Assembly: GCF_002743255.1 (NCBI RefSeq)
Contig: NZ_PDYY01000005.1
Coordinates: 1 to 64,000 of the forward strand
Source: Sporosarcina sp. P2
GTDB lineage: Bacteria > Bacillota > Bacilli > Bacillales_A > Planococcaceae
Reading direction: 5' to 3'
Length of the DNA stretch: 64,000 nt
Shown: piece by piece, positions 1 through 7,229 of the stretch
How positions within the stretch are numbered: the stretch's first letter is position 1
How the letters are laid out: every line of letters begins with the position of its first letter
The notes under the pieces: generated by a model
The model's input: the letters and a program-made list of their open reading frames with translations, nothing else
What the model was told of the DNA's origin: nothing
Databases searched by the model: none
Program-made: the position numbers and the translations under genes

Positions 1-83
1 ATGGGATTGTGCCTATTGAAAAAGTAATGGAGATTTACAATGATCAAAATGAAGAGATTACGAAGGACGGCTTTTGCGATTAA
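1..83 (+). CDS. 3' end of an unidentified gene (possibly coaD)
   Basis: An open frame enters from the left edge in frame 3 and stops with TAA at 81-83. It encodes about 26 residues (GIVPIEKVMEIYNDQ..., ending DGFCD). In Bacillales the gene next to ylbJ is usually coaD, whose C-terminus has a similar VPxEVE-like stretch, but this is too short for a firm call. The last codons and the stop lie inside a dispersed repeat (66-131), so the natural C-terminus may have been replaced by repeat sequence. Confidence 0.35.
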   Translation, partial: GIVPIEKVMEIYNDQNEEITKDGFCD

Positions 84-131
84 AAGCGGTGCGTTAAGAG
101 CATGTATTTGCACTTAGCGACGAGGAGGCTC
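66..131. repeat. partial copy of a dispersed palindromic element
   Basis: This stretch shares the core 'AAAAGCG..GCGTTA.GAGCA....TTTGCAC..AGCG' and 'GACGAGGAGGCTCAAGC' with copies at 28.6, 48.7 and 50.8 kb. Only an internal part is present, without clear terminal inverted repeats, so it looks like a decayed copy. It overlaps the 3' end of the partial gene at the left edge. The remaining bases up to 291 show no gene, only low-complexity intergenic sequence. Confidence 0.6.
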
Positions 132-291
132 AAGCGCGCCTTTTGAAGCGTAGGAGAACGGACTGTTTTTTTAAGTTATGTCCCAGCCACCTTTTGTGTA
201 GCAGTAAGTTTTCCAACGAACACTTCCCTTTGAAGCGCACATGCTCTCCCAAACAACTAGACGTGTCACAGCGGTAGTTTTCAATACTTTC

Positions 292-1173
292 TCAATAAAT
301 CCAAATGAACAATACAGGGACGAGTAACGTATTCCAGACCCTTGCAAACACGTAAGGAAGTATGCGAATACCAGCGCTCCTCGCGATCGTCATAACCTGC
401 ATATGAATACTCATACCGTTGATCGAAAGGATAGCCGCAATGAGCATCGGATAAATCGCATCATCGGCAAAATGCTCGGTAGCCGACTGGACACCTGAAG
501 TCATCTCGAACACTGCGAGCAATAAAGTTTTGGTAACGCCCATATCCACAGTGATGATAGAAGATATGGAATGCGAAAGCACATTACTGAGGGAAGAGAA
601 GAAAATGACCGTGGTGGCCACTAACAATATGACGGATGAACTGTCTTTAATAGAGCGCAGCAAAGGTGACGTTTTATGTTGTTGGGGGATGAATGGGACA
701 GATGGCTGCTGATGCCGACTTCCCACAAGCGACATGGCCAATATGAAAAACACGATATTAGCCAGATGAATGGCGAGCAACAATTTCCAACCACTTGTCG
801 TGCTGCCGAATAATTCGTTACCCACAAAGCCAATAATGAACATAGGTCCTGGTGCATGACAGGATGCGACAAGCAAACAACTTTCAGCGGCAGAGATCTC
901 TCCATTTTTTTTCATTTCGCTAACGGTCACGGCTCCTACCGGAAAGCCTCCAAATGAACCTAGCACATAAGCTTTTATGTAACGACTCCATTGACTAGTG
1001 CCTTGTTTGCTAGGCATTTTCAATAACCACTGCGTTAAAATAATATATGGTAGCAAATAGGGAAGTAACGCATGAGTGAATAATTGGATGCCTGAAATGG
1101 CTCCTTCATGTGCGACATCTGGTTGCAAAATAAATAAAATAATTAGCGCCCAGATGAAGAGTACGTTACTCAT
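292..1173 (-). CDS. ylbJ: YlbJ-like nucleoside-recognition (Gate) domain membrane protein
   Basis: 293-residue polytopic membrane protein with several hydrophobic segments along its length. The conserved block GGFPVGA (residues about 75-81), followed by an acidic/basic loop and SCHAPGP, corresponds to the GNPAGA...SNPLF region of B. subtilis YlbJ. YlbJ is a sporulation membrane protein of unknown transport role. B. subtilis YlbJ is about 400 residues, so this version is clearly shorter and may be a reduced or paralogous member. The ATG at 1173 has no good ribosome binding site of its own. It overlaps the stop codon of a 13-codon frame that does have one (see 1166-1207). It is divergent from ylbL. 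Confidence 0.75.
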   Translation of the reverse strand: MSNVLFIWALIILFILQPDVAHEGAISGIQLFTHALLPYLLPYIILTQWLLKMPSKQGTSQWSRYIKAYVLGSFGGFPVGAVTVSEMKKNGEISAAESCLLVASCHAPGPMFIIGFVGNELFGSTTSGWKLLLAIHLANIVFFILAMSLVGSRHQQPSVPFIPQQHKTSPLLRSIKDSSSVILLVATTVIFFSSLSNVLSHSISSIITVDMGVTKTLLLAVFEMTSGVQSATEHFADDAIYPMLIAAILSINGMSIHMQVMTIARSAGIRILPYVFARVWNTLLVPVLFIWIY

Positions 1174-1207
1174 TGTTCAATACGGCAGGGTCGTAAATAA
1201 AAAGCAT
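1166..1207 (-). CDS. possible 13-codon leader peptide coupled to ylbJ
   Basis: A strong Shine-Dalgarno (AGGAAGGAG) precedes an ATG at 1207 by 8 nt. The frame reads MLFIYDPAVLNNE and stops at 1166-1168. The ylbJ ATG (1171-1173) lies inside the last codons as ATGAGTAA, an arrangement typical of translational coupling. The alternative is that a small indel separated the true ylbJ start from its body. No peptide family is recognised. Confidence 0.3.
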   Translation of the reverse strand: MLFIYDPAVLNNE

Positions 1208-1300
1208 CTGTCGCACTCCTTCCTAATTTTTGAAATACAAGAAAATCTACCGTAATATATATGTAGTATTCGTACAGGCTATTAATGGAGGTGAGCTTTT

Positions 1301-2347
1301 ATGAACATGCGTAAGTGGGGAATCGCTGCGGTAATCCTACTAGTAGTGGCTTTTTTAGCACTTTATCCGTTAGATATGTATAATTCTCGACCCGGCGGAG
1401 CTTATGATTTGGCGCCACTCGTAGAAGTAGTAGGCGGAGATACTGACGATGTAGGAACATTTAGCTTGATGACAATTGCGATTGGCAAGGCGACACCTGT
1501 AACGTACGCTTGGTCAAAAATTTCAGATAAAATGAAGTTGTTGCCGGCCACGCAAGTGAGAAGACATGGTGAAAGTGATGCGGAGTATGGAGTGCGTCAG
1601 AAAAAAATGATGGCTGATTCTAAAACACATGCCATATCGGTAGCATTTGAGAAGGCGGGATTACCTATCAATAGAAAATTCACAGGAGTCTTTGTTGCAG
1701 GTGTATTACCAACAGGAGCTTCTGCAGGAAAGCTCGAAGTAGGAGATATCATTCGATCGATTGATCAACTAAAGCTTGCTTCCACAGAAGCATTTATGCG
1801 TGAAATCGGTGATATGCATGAAGGTCAGAAAGTGCATCTGCAAGTACAACGTGGACAACAGCTGTTAGATGTTCCGGTAGAATTAAAAGAACTTCCGGGG
1901 ACGGACGGACGAGTAGGTCTTGGAATAGAGTTTGAAGAACAGATTAAATTGGAGACAGAACCAAAGGTTGATATACGTACAGAAGAAATCGGTGGGCCTT
2001 CAGCGGGTTTAATGTTCACACTGGAATTGATGAACCGCCTAGTGGATGTCGATTTAACGAAAGGCTATACTATCGCAGGGACTGGCGAGATGCATGAAGA
2101 TGGGTCAGTGGGACGAATTGGTGGAATTGATTTTAAAATCATAGCAGCTGATCGTCAAGATATGGAGATATTTTTCGCGCCTGACGATGAATTACCGGAG
2201 GAAGTGAAACAGAAGAATCCGCAGCTTCTCTCAAATTATGAAGAAGCGAAAGCAACTGCGGATAAAATCGGCACAAAGATGAAAGTTGTACCGGTCAAAA
2301 CGATTGACGATGCACTAAGTTATTTGGAAAAACTACAGGAAAAGTGA
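1301..2347 (+). CDS. ylbL: YlbL / SepM-family membrane serine protease (PDZ + Lon-type domain)
   Basis: 348 residues. A single N-terminal membrane anchor spans about residues 6-25, followed by a PDZ domain (about 120-200) and a Lon-type proteolytic domain. The catalytic dyad is visible: Ser234 in GGPSAG and Lys279 in GIDFK, the same positions reported as the dyad of B. subtilis YlbL. The family cleaves membrane or secreted substrates; in B. subtilis YlbL degrades the SOS cell-division inhibitor YneA, and streptococcal SepM trims a pheromone. The ATG has a good site (ATGGAGGTG). The gene ends 4 bp from the end of the convergent tmcAL. Confidence 0.93.
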   Translation: MNMRKWGIAAVILLVVAFLALYPLDMYNSRPGGAYDLAPLVEVVGGDTDDVGTFSLMTIAIGKATPVTYAWSKISDKMKLLPATQVRRHGESDAEYGVRQKKMMADSKTHAISVAFEKAGLPINRKFTGVFVAGVLPTGASAGKLEVGDIIRSIDQLKLASTEAFMREIGDMHEGQKVHLQVQRGQQLLDVPVELKELPGTDGRVGLGIEFEEQIKLETEPKVDIRTEEIGGPSAGLMFTLELMNRLVDVDLTKGYTIAGTGEMHEDGSVGRIGGIDFKIIAADRQDMEIFFAPDDELPEEVKQKNPQLLSNYEEAKATADKIGTKMKVVPVKTIDDALSYLEKLQEK

Positions 2348-2351
2348 GTCA

Positions 2352-3530
2352 TCACAGCAATATGGGCGGCGTTTTAAAATCAAGACCTGGCTCTTTGTGA
2401 ATACCACACATATAAATATCTGTACTTTTACTATCTAACAAAAGTGATGGGTCTTTGTGAGAACCTACCCGAGTGATAAGTGGCAAAGTCATTTCTTTTT
2501 TCACTGTGCGTAAATAACTTCGTCCGTTTGCAGACATACCTAATAGCCGTAAATAAGATGGACTCGTAATTTGTGCACGGGTTGATTTTCGATAACCAAT
2601 CAAAACATGTACTAGCATTCGTTGTATGCGCGTCCATGTGTAACGTTTGGATTTGACGGCATGCATAAATTCTTGAAATGTAGCATGTTCTTTTGCAGCG
2701 CGCCATAAAGCAAACTCAATACCTTCCGTAATATCTGCAATGGACGCTAATTGCTCAGGTCCTTCACGAAGAATTGTGTACCGAAGAAATGGGTAGAGAT
2801 GATTCCAGCTTTGATGAGGCTGTTGACGAAGAAGCTTAAAGGCAGTTGTAGGCATGAAAGACTGAACGTGCGCGACATCGGTCGCAAACAATTCCTTGCG
2901 TATTCCCGTTGCGCTAGCAATAGTATCCTCAGGTAATGCGGCATCATGATAATGTGTTCCTTTTCGCTCAAGCGTGACGGCGATCAATCTCGATTGAATT
3001 TCTTTTACGGCTTGCATATAATGGAATCCTAGAATGTTATTTGGCTCTGATAAATCAGCGAGTGGTTCTTCAGTGGTGCGTGCAATTGCTTCATATGCAA
3101 TTCGCAATGCATTCGGATAACTGATCCCTTCCTGTATGGAACTCTTTATGGTTTTTTCATAAAGTTCTTTCTGTGTATTCATTGTGTCCAAACTATTCAA
3201 AAATGGTGCGATACGTCCTTCTTCACTTCCGAAGCAAATATACTCGCAGCGGAGAGCGTCTAGGATTTGTACGGCCCCTTTCGCGAATTGAGGAGCATGT
3301 GCTGTGGAAAAAGCATATGGCAACTCGATGACAAGGTCTGCACCACTAGCAAGGGCCATGCGTGCTCGTGTCCATTTATCGACTATCGCTGGTTCACCGC
3401 GTTGAAGAAAATGTCCACTCATCACAGCAATCATAACATCTGCATCTGTTAGCCTTTTAGCTTCGTTGAGATGGAACAAATGGCCGTTATGAAAGGGATT
3501 ATATTCGACGACAATACCAGTAGCTATCAA
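2352..3530 (-). CDS. tmcAL: tRNA(Met) cytidine acetate ligase TmcAL (YlbM)
   Basis: 392 residues. The nucleotidyltransferase fold begins at the N-terminus with EYNPFHNGH (HNGH at 14-17), the ATP-binding HxGH motif of this family. TmcAL activates acetate with ATP to make N4-acetylcytidine at the wobble position of elongator tRNA(Met), which guards AUA/AUG discrimination. The start is TTG at 3530, preceded by a strong GAGGAGG site. The gene stands alone on the minus strand, convergent with ylbL and divergent from yceD, as in B. subtilis. Earlier annotations call this a generic nucleotidyltransferase. Confidence 0.93.
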   Translation of the reverse strand: MIATGIVVEYNPFHNGHLFHLNEAKRLTDADVMIAVMSGHFLQRGEPAIVDKWTRARMALASGADLVIELPYAFSTAHAPQFAKGAVQILDALRCEYICFGSEEGRIAPFLNSLDTMNTQKELYEKTIKSSIQEGISYPNALRIAYEAIARTTEEPLADLSEPNNILGFHYMQAVKEIQSRLIAVTLERKGTHYHDAALPEDTIASATGIRKELFATDVAHVQSFMPTTAFKLLRQQPHQSWNHLYPFLRYTILREGPEQLASIADITEGIEFALWRAAKEHATFQEFMHAVKSKRYTWTRIQRMLVHVLIGYRKSTRAQITSPSYLRLLGMSANGRSYLRTVKKEMTLPLITRVGSHKDPSLLLDSKSTDIYMCGIHKEPGLDFKTPPILL

Positions 3531-3600
3531 TGAAATCCTCCTCTGTACTTGCGTATATTGAATTATACCGTTAAACTTGTTAAGGTGACAAGAAAATATC

Positions 3601-3629
3601 TTGACATCCCTTATTTAAAATACTATAAT
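3601..3629 (+). promoter_or_regulatory. consensus sigma-A promoter for yceD-rpmF
   Basis: TTGACA (3601-3606), 17-nt spacer, TATAAT (3624-3629): both hexamers match consensus exactly. It lies 27 bp before the yceD ATG chosen here, which rules out upstream in-frame starts as far as 3549. Confidence 0.9.
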
Positions 3630-3656
3630 CAACATTGTTGTCTTGAGGTGATAGAC

Positions 3657-4187
3657 ATGAAATGGTCCATTCATCAATTACGGAAACATAGGCAAGGCCC
3701 GCTACTGTTTGACGAAGCAGTGAATTTGGATTCCGTGAAAAATAGGAATGAAGAAATTAGGGCAATTCAGCCTGTTCGAGTAAGTGGAACATGTACAATT
3801 GGTGAGAAAAAGTTAACATGCCAGCTTCGGCTAGAAGGTTCAATGATTTTGCCTTGTGCACGTACGTGGGAAGACGTCGATTATCCATTCTCCATTGAAA
3901 CAGTTGAGCAATTCAGCTGGGACGACGAGACACTTCAGATGGATGATGAAATTCATCCGGTTGATGGGGAAACAATTGATTTTACTCCTGTATTGGAAGA
4001 ACTGATTTTGCTTGAAATCCCGCTGCAAGTATTCTGTGAAAATGCAGATGAGATGCGACAGGTGGAAGGTAAAGGTTGGTCCTATACAACCGATGAAGAA
4101 TTGGAAGCGCAACGACAAGAAGCAGAAGAAAAAGTGGATCCTCGTTTAGCGGGATTGGCTAATTTTTTTGAAACCGATAAAGAGTAA
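3657..4187 (+). CDS. ylbN: YceD/DUF177 family protein (YlbN), 23S rRNA accumulation
   Basis: 176 residues from ATG 3657 (MKWSIHQLRKH), behind TTGAGGTG. An open frame extends further upstream, but that part precedes the promoter. B. subtilis YlbN is of similar length. The family is nearly always encoded beside rpmF; in E. coli, YceD is needed for normal 23S rRNA accumulation. The C-terminal half is acidic (VDPRLAGLANFF motif near the end). It is cotranscribed with rpmF 24 bp downstream. Confidence 0.88.
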   Translation: MKWSIHQLRKHRQGPLLFDEAVNLDSVKNRNEEIRAIQPVRVSGTCTIGEKKLTCQLRLEGSMILPCARTWEDVDYPFSIETVEQFSWDDETLQMDDEIHPVDGETIDFTPVLEELILLEIPLQVFCENADEMRQVEGKGWSYTTDEELEAQRQEAEEKVDPRLAGLANFFETDKE

Positions 4188-4211
4188 ACCCTTATAAGGA
4201 GGTGCCCCCCA

Positions 4212-4385
4212 ATGGCAGTACCAAAGAGAAGAACTTCTAAAACGAAGAAAAATTTGCGTCGAACTCATTTCAAAATTGAAGCGCCAGGTATGACTACTTG
4301 TAACAACTGTGGCGAAATGAAATTGGCACACCACGTTTGCAAATCTTGCGGACACTACAAAGGAAAAGACGTTGTAGGCGAATAA
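4212..4385 (+). CDS. rpmF: 50S ribosomal protein L32
   Basis: 57 residues beginning [13 protein letters not shown]. The zinc-ribbon cysteines are C30, C33, C43 and C46 (CNNC ... CKSC), so this is the zinc-binding form of L32. The start ATG follows an AAGGAGGTG site closely. It is second in the yceD-rpmF operon and is followed by a hairpin terminator. Confidence 0.97.
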   Translation: MAVPKRRTSKTKKNLRRTHFKIEAPGMTTCNNCGEMKLAHHVCKSCGHYKGKDVVGE

Positions 4386-4410
4386 TTTAGATTCTACACA
4401 ACGAATGAAA

Positions 4411-4447
4411 GGCTATCTTGAGACCATGGCTCAAGGTAGTCTTTTTT
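4411..4447 (+). terminator. terminator of yceD-rpmF
   Basis: GGCTATCTTGAG pairs with CTCAAGGTAGTC (two G-T wobbles) across a short loop, followed by TTTTTT. Confidence 0.85.
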
Positions 4448-4491
4448 GTTGTGCATAAAAATGGTATGCTAAAAGAAAAGGGGGAATTTTT

Positions 4492-5253
4492 TTGTCTTAT
4501 TCTATAAAGATCGATCAATCAATTGCATATTTTACAATTAATCGTCCTGCCATGCGAAATGCGGTAAATTATGATGTCATGGAGGGACTCGAATTCTTTC
4601 TAGATAAAATCGAGGATGACCCTGAAGTTTCTTTTGCTGTCATTACAGGAGAAGGTGACTTGGCATTTTGTTCTGGTGGAGATCTTAGTGATTTTCACGG
4701 CTTTCAGACCGCGGAGGATGCGTTTCCGATGCTTAGCAGGGGGGCAAGTATTTTATATCGTATCGCGACATTACCGATGCCTACAATAGCGCTGGTAAAT
4801 GGGGCAGCTGTTGGTGGCGGATGTGAACTGGCAACGGCTTGCGATTACCGATTGGTTGCATCACATGCAAGAGCTGGATTCATTCAAGGTACTTTGGCGA
4901 TCACGGCTGGTTGGGGTGGAGCTACCCTATTATTCGAGAAAAACGGCCCACGTGACCGTTTGCTTCAATTCACGGGCGGTGCTAGCATTCATTCACCTGA
5001 ACACCTACTAGATCTTGGATGGGCGACTGAAGTGTATGAGGGGGATACGCAAGCAGCTCTTGATCAATTTCTAGCTCCCCAGCTTAAAGTACATAGAAAT
5101 GTACACCGTGCGTATAAATCTATCGCCACTAGGAAGTGGGAGGCTAACGGGCTTGAACACGCCATGCAGGAAGAAGCTCGCGTCTGTTCCATTCTTTGGG
5201 AAAGTGACGCGCATCATGAAGCTGTCCAAAACTTTTTAACAAAAAGTAAGTAA
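4492..5253 (+). CDS. crotonase-superfamily protein, possible acyl-CoA decarboxylase
   Basis: 253 residues, enoyl-CoA hydratase/isomerase fold. The oxyanion-hole motif CSGGDL (60-65) and GGGCELATACD are present, with Glu112 at the first catalytic glutamate position of enoyl-CoA hydratase. The second catalytic Glu (normally in a QPE motif) is absent: the segment reads FIQGTLAITAGWGG. The GWGG pattern recalls ethylmalonyl-CoA decarboxylase (ECHDC1), which removes carboxylation side-products of acyl-CoA carboxylases. The neighbours are a biotin carrier and a carboxyltransferase, which fits that idea. The start is TTG after AAAGGGGGAA. It is monocistronic, with its own terminator. A hydratase role is not excluded. 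Confidence 0.8.
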   Translation: MSYSIKIDQSIAYFTINRPAMRNAVNYDVMEGLEFFLDKIEDDPEVSFAVITGEGDLAFCSGGDLSDFHGFQTAEDAFPMLSRGASILYRIATLPMPTIALVNGAAVGGGCELATACDYRLVASHARAGFIQGTLAITAGWGGATLLFEKNGPRDRLLQFTGGASIHSPEHLLDLGWATEVYEGDTQAALDQFLAPQLKVHRNVHRAYKSIATRKWEANGLEHAMQEEARVCSILWESDAHHEAVQNFLTKSK

Positions 5254-5258
5254 ACTTT

Positions 5259-5293
5259 CAGTCCCGACAGGCATACACTATCGGGACTGTTTA
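5259..5293 (+). terminator. terminator of the crotonase-like gene
   Basis: CAGTCCCGA (5259-5267) pairs perfectly with TCGGGACTG (5281-5289), followed by a short T run (TTT then AAAA). Confidence 0.75.
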
Positions 5294-5301
5294 AAATGTA
5301 C

Positions 5302-5331
5302 TTGAAAACGGTTTCATAGATAAGATACACT
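5302..5331 (+). promoter_or_regulatory. promoter with overlapping CcpA (cre) operator
   Basis: TTGAAAACGGTTTCAT (5302-5317) matches the Bacillus cre consensus WTGNAANCGNWWNCAW at every defined position. The same bases supply a -35 box TTGAAA (5302-5307), with TACACT (5326-5331) as -10 at 18-nt spacing. CcpA bound here would block RNA polymerase, so the downstream carrier-carboxyltransferase pair is predicted to be glucose-repressed, as expected of a catabolic acyl-CoA carboxylase. Confidence 0.7.
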
Positions 5332-5389
5332 ATCTGTAAAGAAGTTATTTTCAGCGAGTGTTTGCATTCGAAATGTGAGGAGTGATTGT

Positions 5390-5605
5390 ATGCAAGATGT
5401 AAAAGCCACTATGGCAGGTACGATATTTCAAATTGAAGTAAAAGAAGGAGATCCTGTGACAAAGGGACAAGTTGTCGTCATTTTGGAATCCATGAAGATG
5501 GAGATTCCGCTAGAAGCTGAAGTAGATGGAACGATTAGTAAGATCCACGGTGCTGAAGGTGATTTTGTAGATGAAGATGAAGTGTTAGTTTCCATTCAAT
5601 CGTAA
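5390..5605 (+). CDS. biotin carboxyl carrier (biotin/lipoyl attachment) protein
   Basis: 71 residues from ATG 5390 (MQDVKATMAGT) behind GAGGAGTG; a GTG five codons earlier sits inside that site and is not used. It is a single biotinyl domain, with the biotinylated lysine in ESMKME (Lys36) and the usual flanking hairpin. The length is that of the stand-alone carriers paired with propionyl- or methylcrotonyl-type carboxylases, not AccB (about 160 residues). It lies 18 bp ahead of the carboxyltransferase gene. No biotin carboxylase is encoded nearby, so that subunit must come from elsewhere. Confidence 0.92.
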   Translation: MQDVKATMAGTIFQIEVKEGDPVTKGQVVVILESMKMEIPLEAEVDGTISKIHGAEGDFVDEDEVLVSIQS

Positions 5606-5623
5606 TGAAAGGAGGGAAGTTCT

Positions 5624-7174
5624 TTGACAAACGAATCAACAAGGACGACGTATAATGAAAAACTTCAAAAAATCACTGCACATGTTATGGCGGGTGGTAC
5701 AGAAAAATATCATGAAAAATTGGAAGAGCAGGGTAAGTTATTCGTCAGGGAACGGTTGCGCCTTTTATTTGATGACGGTAAGTATGCAGAGGATGGAAAA
5801 TTTGCGAACTGTGAAGCGAAAGATCTACCTGCTGATGGAGTGGTTACAGCCACTGGGAAAATCAACGGTCAAACGGTTTGTGTTATGGCTAACGACTCTA
5901 CAGTTAAAGCAGGTTCTTGGGGTGCAAGAACGGTAGAGAAGATTATCCGCATTCAAGAAACAGCTGAAAAGCTTCGTGTGCCATTACTATATTTAGTGGA
6001 TTCTGCAGGTGCACGTATTACAGATCAGCTAGACATGTTCCCGAATCGTCGTGGAGCCGGTCGTATTTTCCATAATCAAGTACGTTTATCAGGTGTCATC
6101 CCACAAGTATGTCTTTTATTCGGTCCCTCTGCGGCAGGCGGTGCCTATATTCCAGCTTTCTGTGATATTGTCATCATGGTAGAAGGCAATGCCTCAATGT
6201 ATTTAGGTTCACCAAGAATTGCTGAAAAAGTTATAGGTGAGAAAGTGACGCTAGAAGAAATGGGTGGCGCACGCATGCATTGTACGGTAAGTGGATGTGG
6301 GGATGTGCTAGTAAATACTGAAGAGCAAGCGATTGTAGAAGCGCGTAGGTATCTATCCTACTTCCCAGCGAACTTTGAAGAGTCTACTAGAATAGCGGAA
6401 CCTCGTGGGGTAAAGGAAGGTCGTTCGTTGGAAGAAATCATTCCCGAAAATCAAAATGCTCCTTTCGATATGTATGAGGCGATCGATCAATTAGTGGATA
6501 ACGGTAGCTTGTTCGAAATCAAGAAGTTGTTTGCGCGGGAAGTCATCACTACACTTGCACGTATTGACGGACGTCCTGTAGGAATTATTGCCAATCAGCC
6601 CAAAGTAAAGGGGGGCGTGCTGTTTGTGGACTCAGCGGATAAGGTAACGAAGTTCATTACATTATGTGATGCTTTCTCTATTCCGTTGTTGTTCCTTGCG
6701 GATGTACCAGGGTTCATGATAGGAACGAAGGTGGAACGACAAGGTATTATTCGTCATGGAGCCAAGCTAATTATGGCAATGAGTTCCGCCACTGTACCAA
6801 AAATTTCAGTTATTGTACGTAAAGCATACGGAGCGGGACTGTACGCGATGGCAGGTCCTGCATTCGAGCCGGATGTCTGTATTGCGTTGCCGACTGCGCA
6901 AATCGCTGTAATGGGTCCTGAAGCAGCTGTCAATGCGGTATATTCGAATAAAATCGAAGCCATTGCGGACCCAAAAGAGCGTATTGCATTTATAAAGAAG
7001 AAACAGCTAGAATATAAAGAAGAAATCGATGTCTATAAAATGGCTTCGGAACTTATCATTGATGAAATCGTTGCACCTCATAATCTACGGTCAGTGCTTG
7101 CTGAAAGATTCGAATATTATAAAACGAAAAAAATTGTGAATTCTTCGAGAAAACATCCTGTCTATCCTGTATAA
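5624..7174 (+). CDS. acyl-CoA carboxylase carboxyltransferase (beta) subunit
   Basis: 516 residues; a fused N-CT/C-CT carboxyltransferase of the propionyl-/methylcrotonyl-CoA carboxylase family. The first oxyanion-hole motif SAAGGAY is at 169-175, and the C-terminal half has the second (AYGAGLYAMAGPAF, about 400-415). It transfers carboxylate from biotin on the upstream carrier to an acyl-CoA. Motifs alone do not fix whether the substrate is propionyl-, methylcrotonyl- or another acyl-CoA. The start is TTG 5624 behind AAAGGAGGG. It shares the cre-controlled promoter with the carrier gene. The B. subtilis ylb region has no such genes, so this is an accessory insertion. Confidence 0.93.
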   Translation: MTNESTRTTYNEKLQKITAHVMAGGTEKYHEKLEEQGKLFVRERLRLLFDDGKYAEDGKFANCEAKDLPADGVVTATGKINGQTVCVMANDSTVKAGSWGARTVEKIIRIQETAEKLRVPLLYLVDSAGARITDQLDMFPNRRGAGRIFHNQVRLSGVIPQVCLLFGPSAAGGAYIPAFCDIVIMVEGNASMYLGSPRIAEKVIGEKVTLEEMGGARMHCTVSGCGDVLVNTEEQAIVEARRYLSYFPANFEESTRIAEPRGVKEGRSLEEIIPENQNAPFDMYEAIDQLVDNGSLFEIKKLFAREVITTLARIDGRPVGIIANQPKVKGGVLFVDSADKVTKFITLCDAFSIPLLFLADVPGFMIGTKVERQGIIRHGAKLIMAMSSATVPKISVIVRKAYGAGLYAMAGPAFEPDVCIALPTAQIAVMGPEAAVNAVYSNKIEAIADPKERIAFIKKKQLEYKEEIDVYKMASELIIDEIVAPHNLRSVLAERFEYYKTKKIVNSSRKHPVYPV

Positions 7175-7188
7175 TAAAATGTACCAAC

Positions 7189-7216
7189 AGAGACGCCTTC
7201 ACTGGGTCTCTTTTTT
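7189..7216 (+). terminator. terminator after the carboxyltransferase gene
   Basis: AGAGAC (7189-7194) pairs with GTCTCT (7206-7211), followed by a run of six T. The stem is short. Confidence 0.6.
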
Positions 7217-7229
7217 AAGGAGGTAAACT

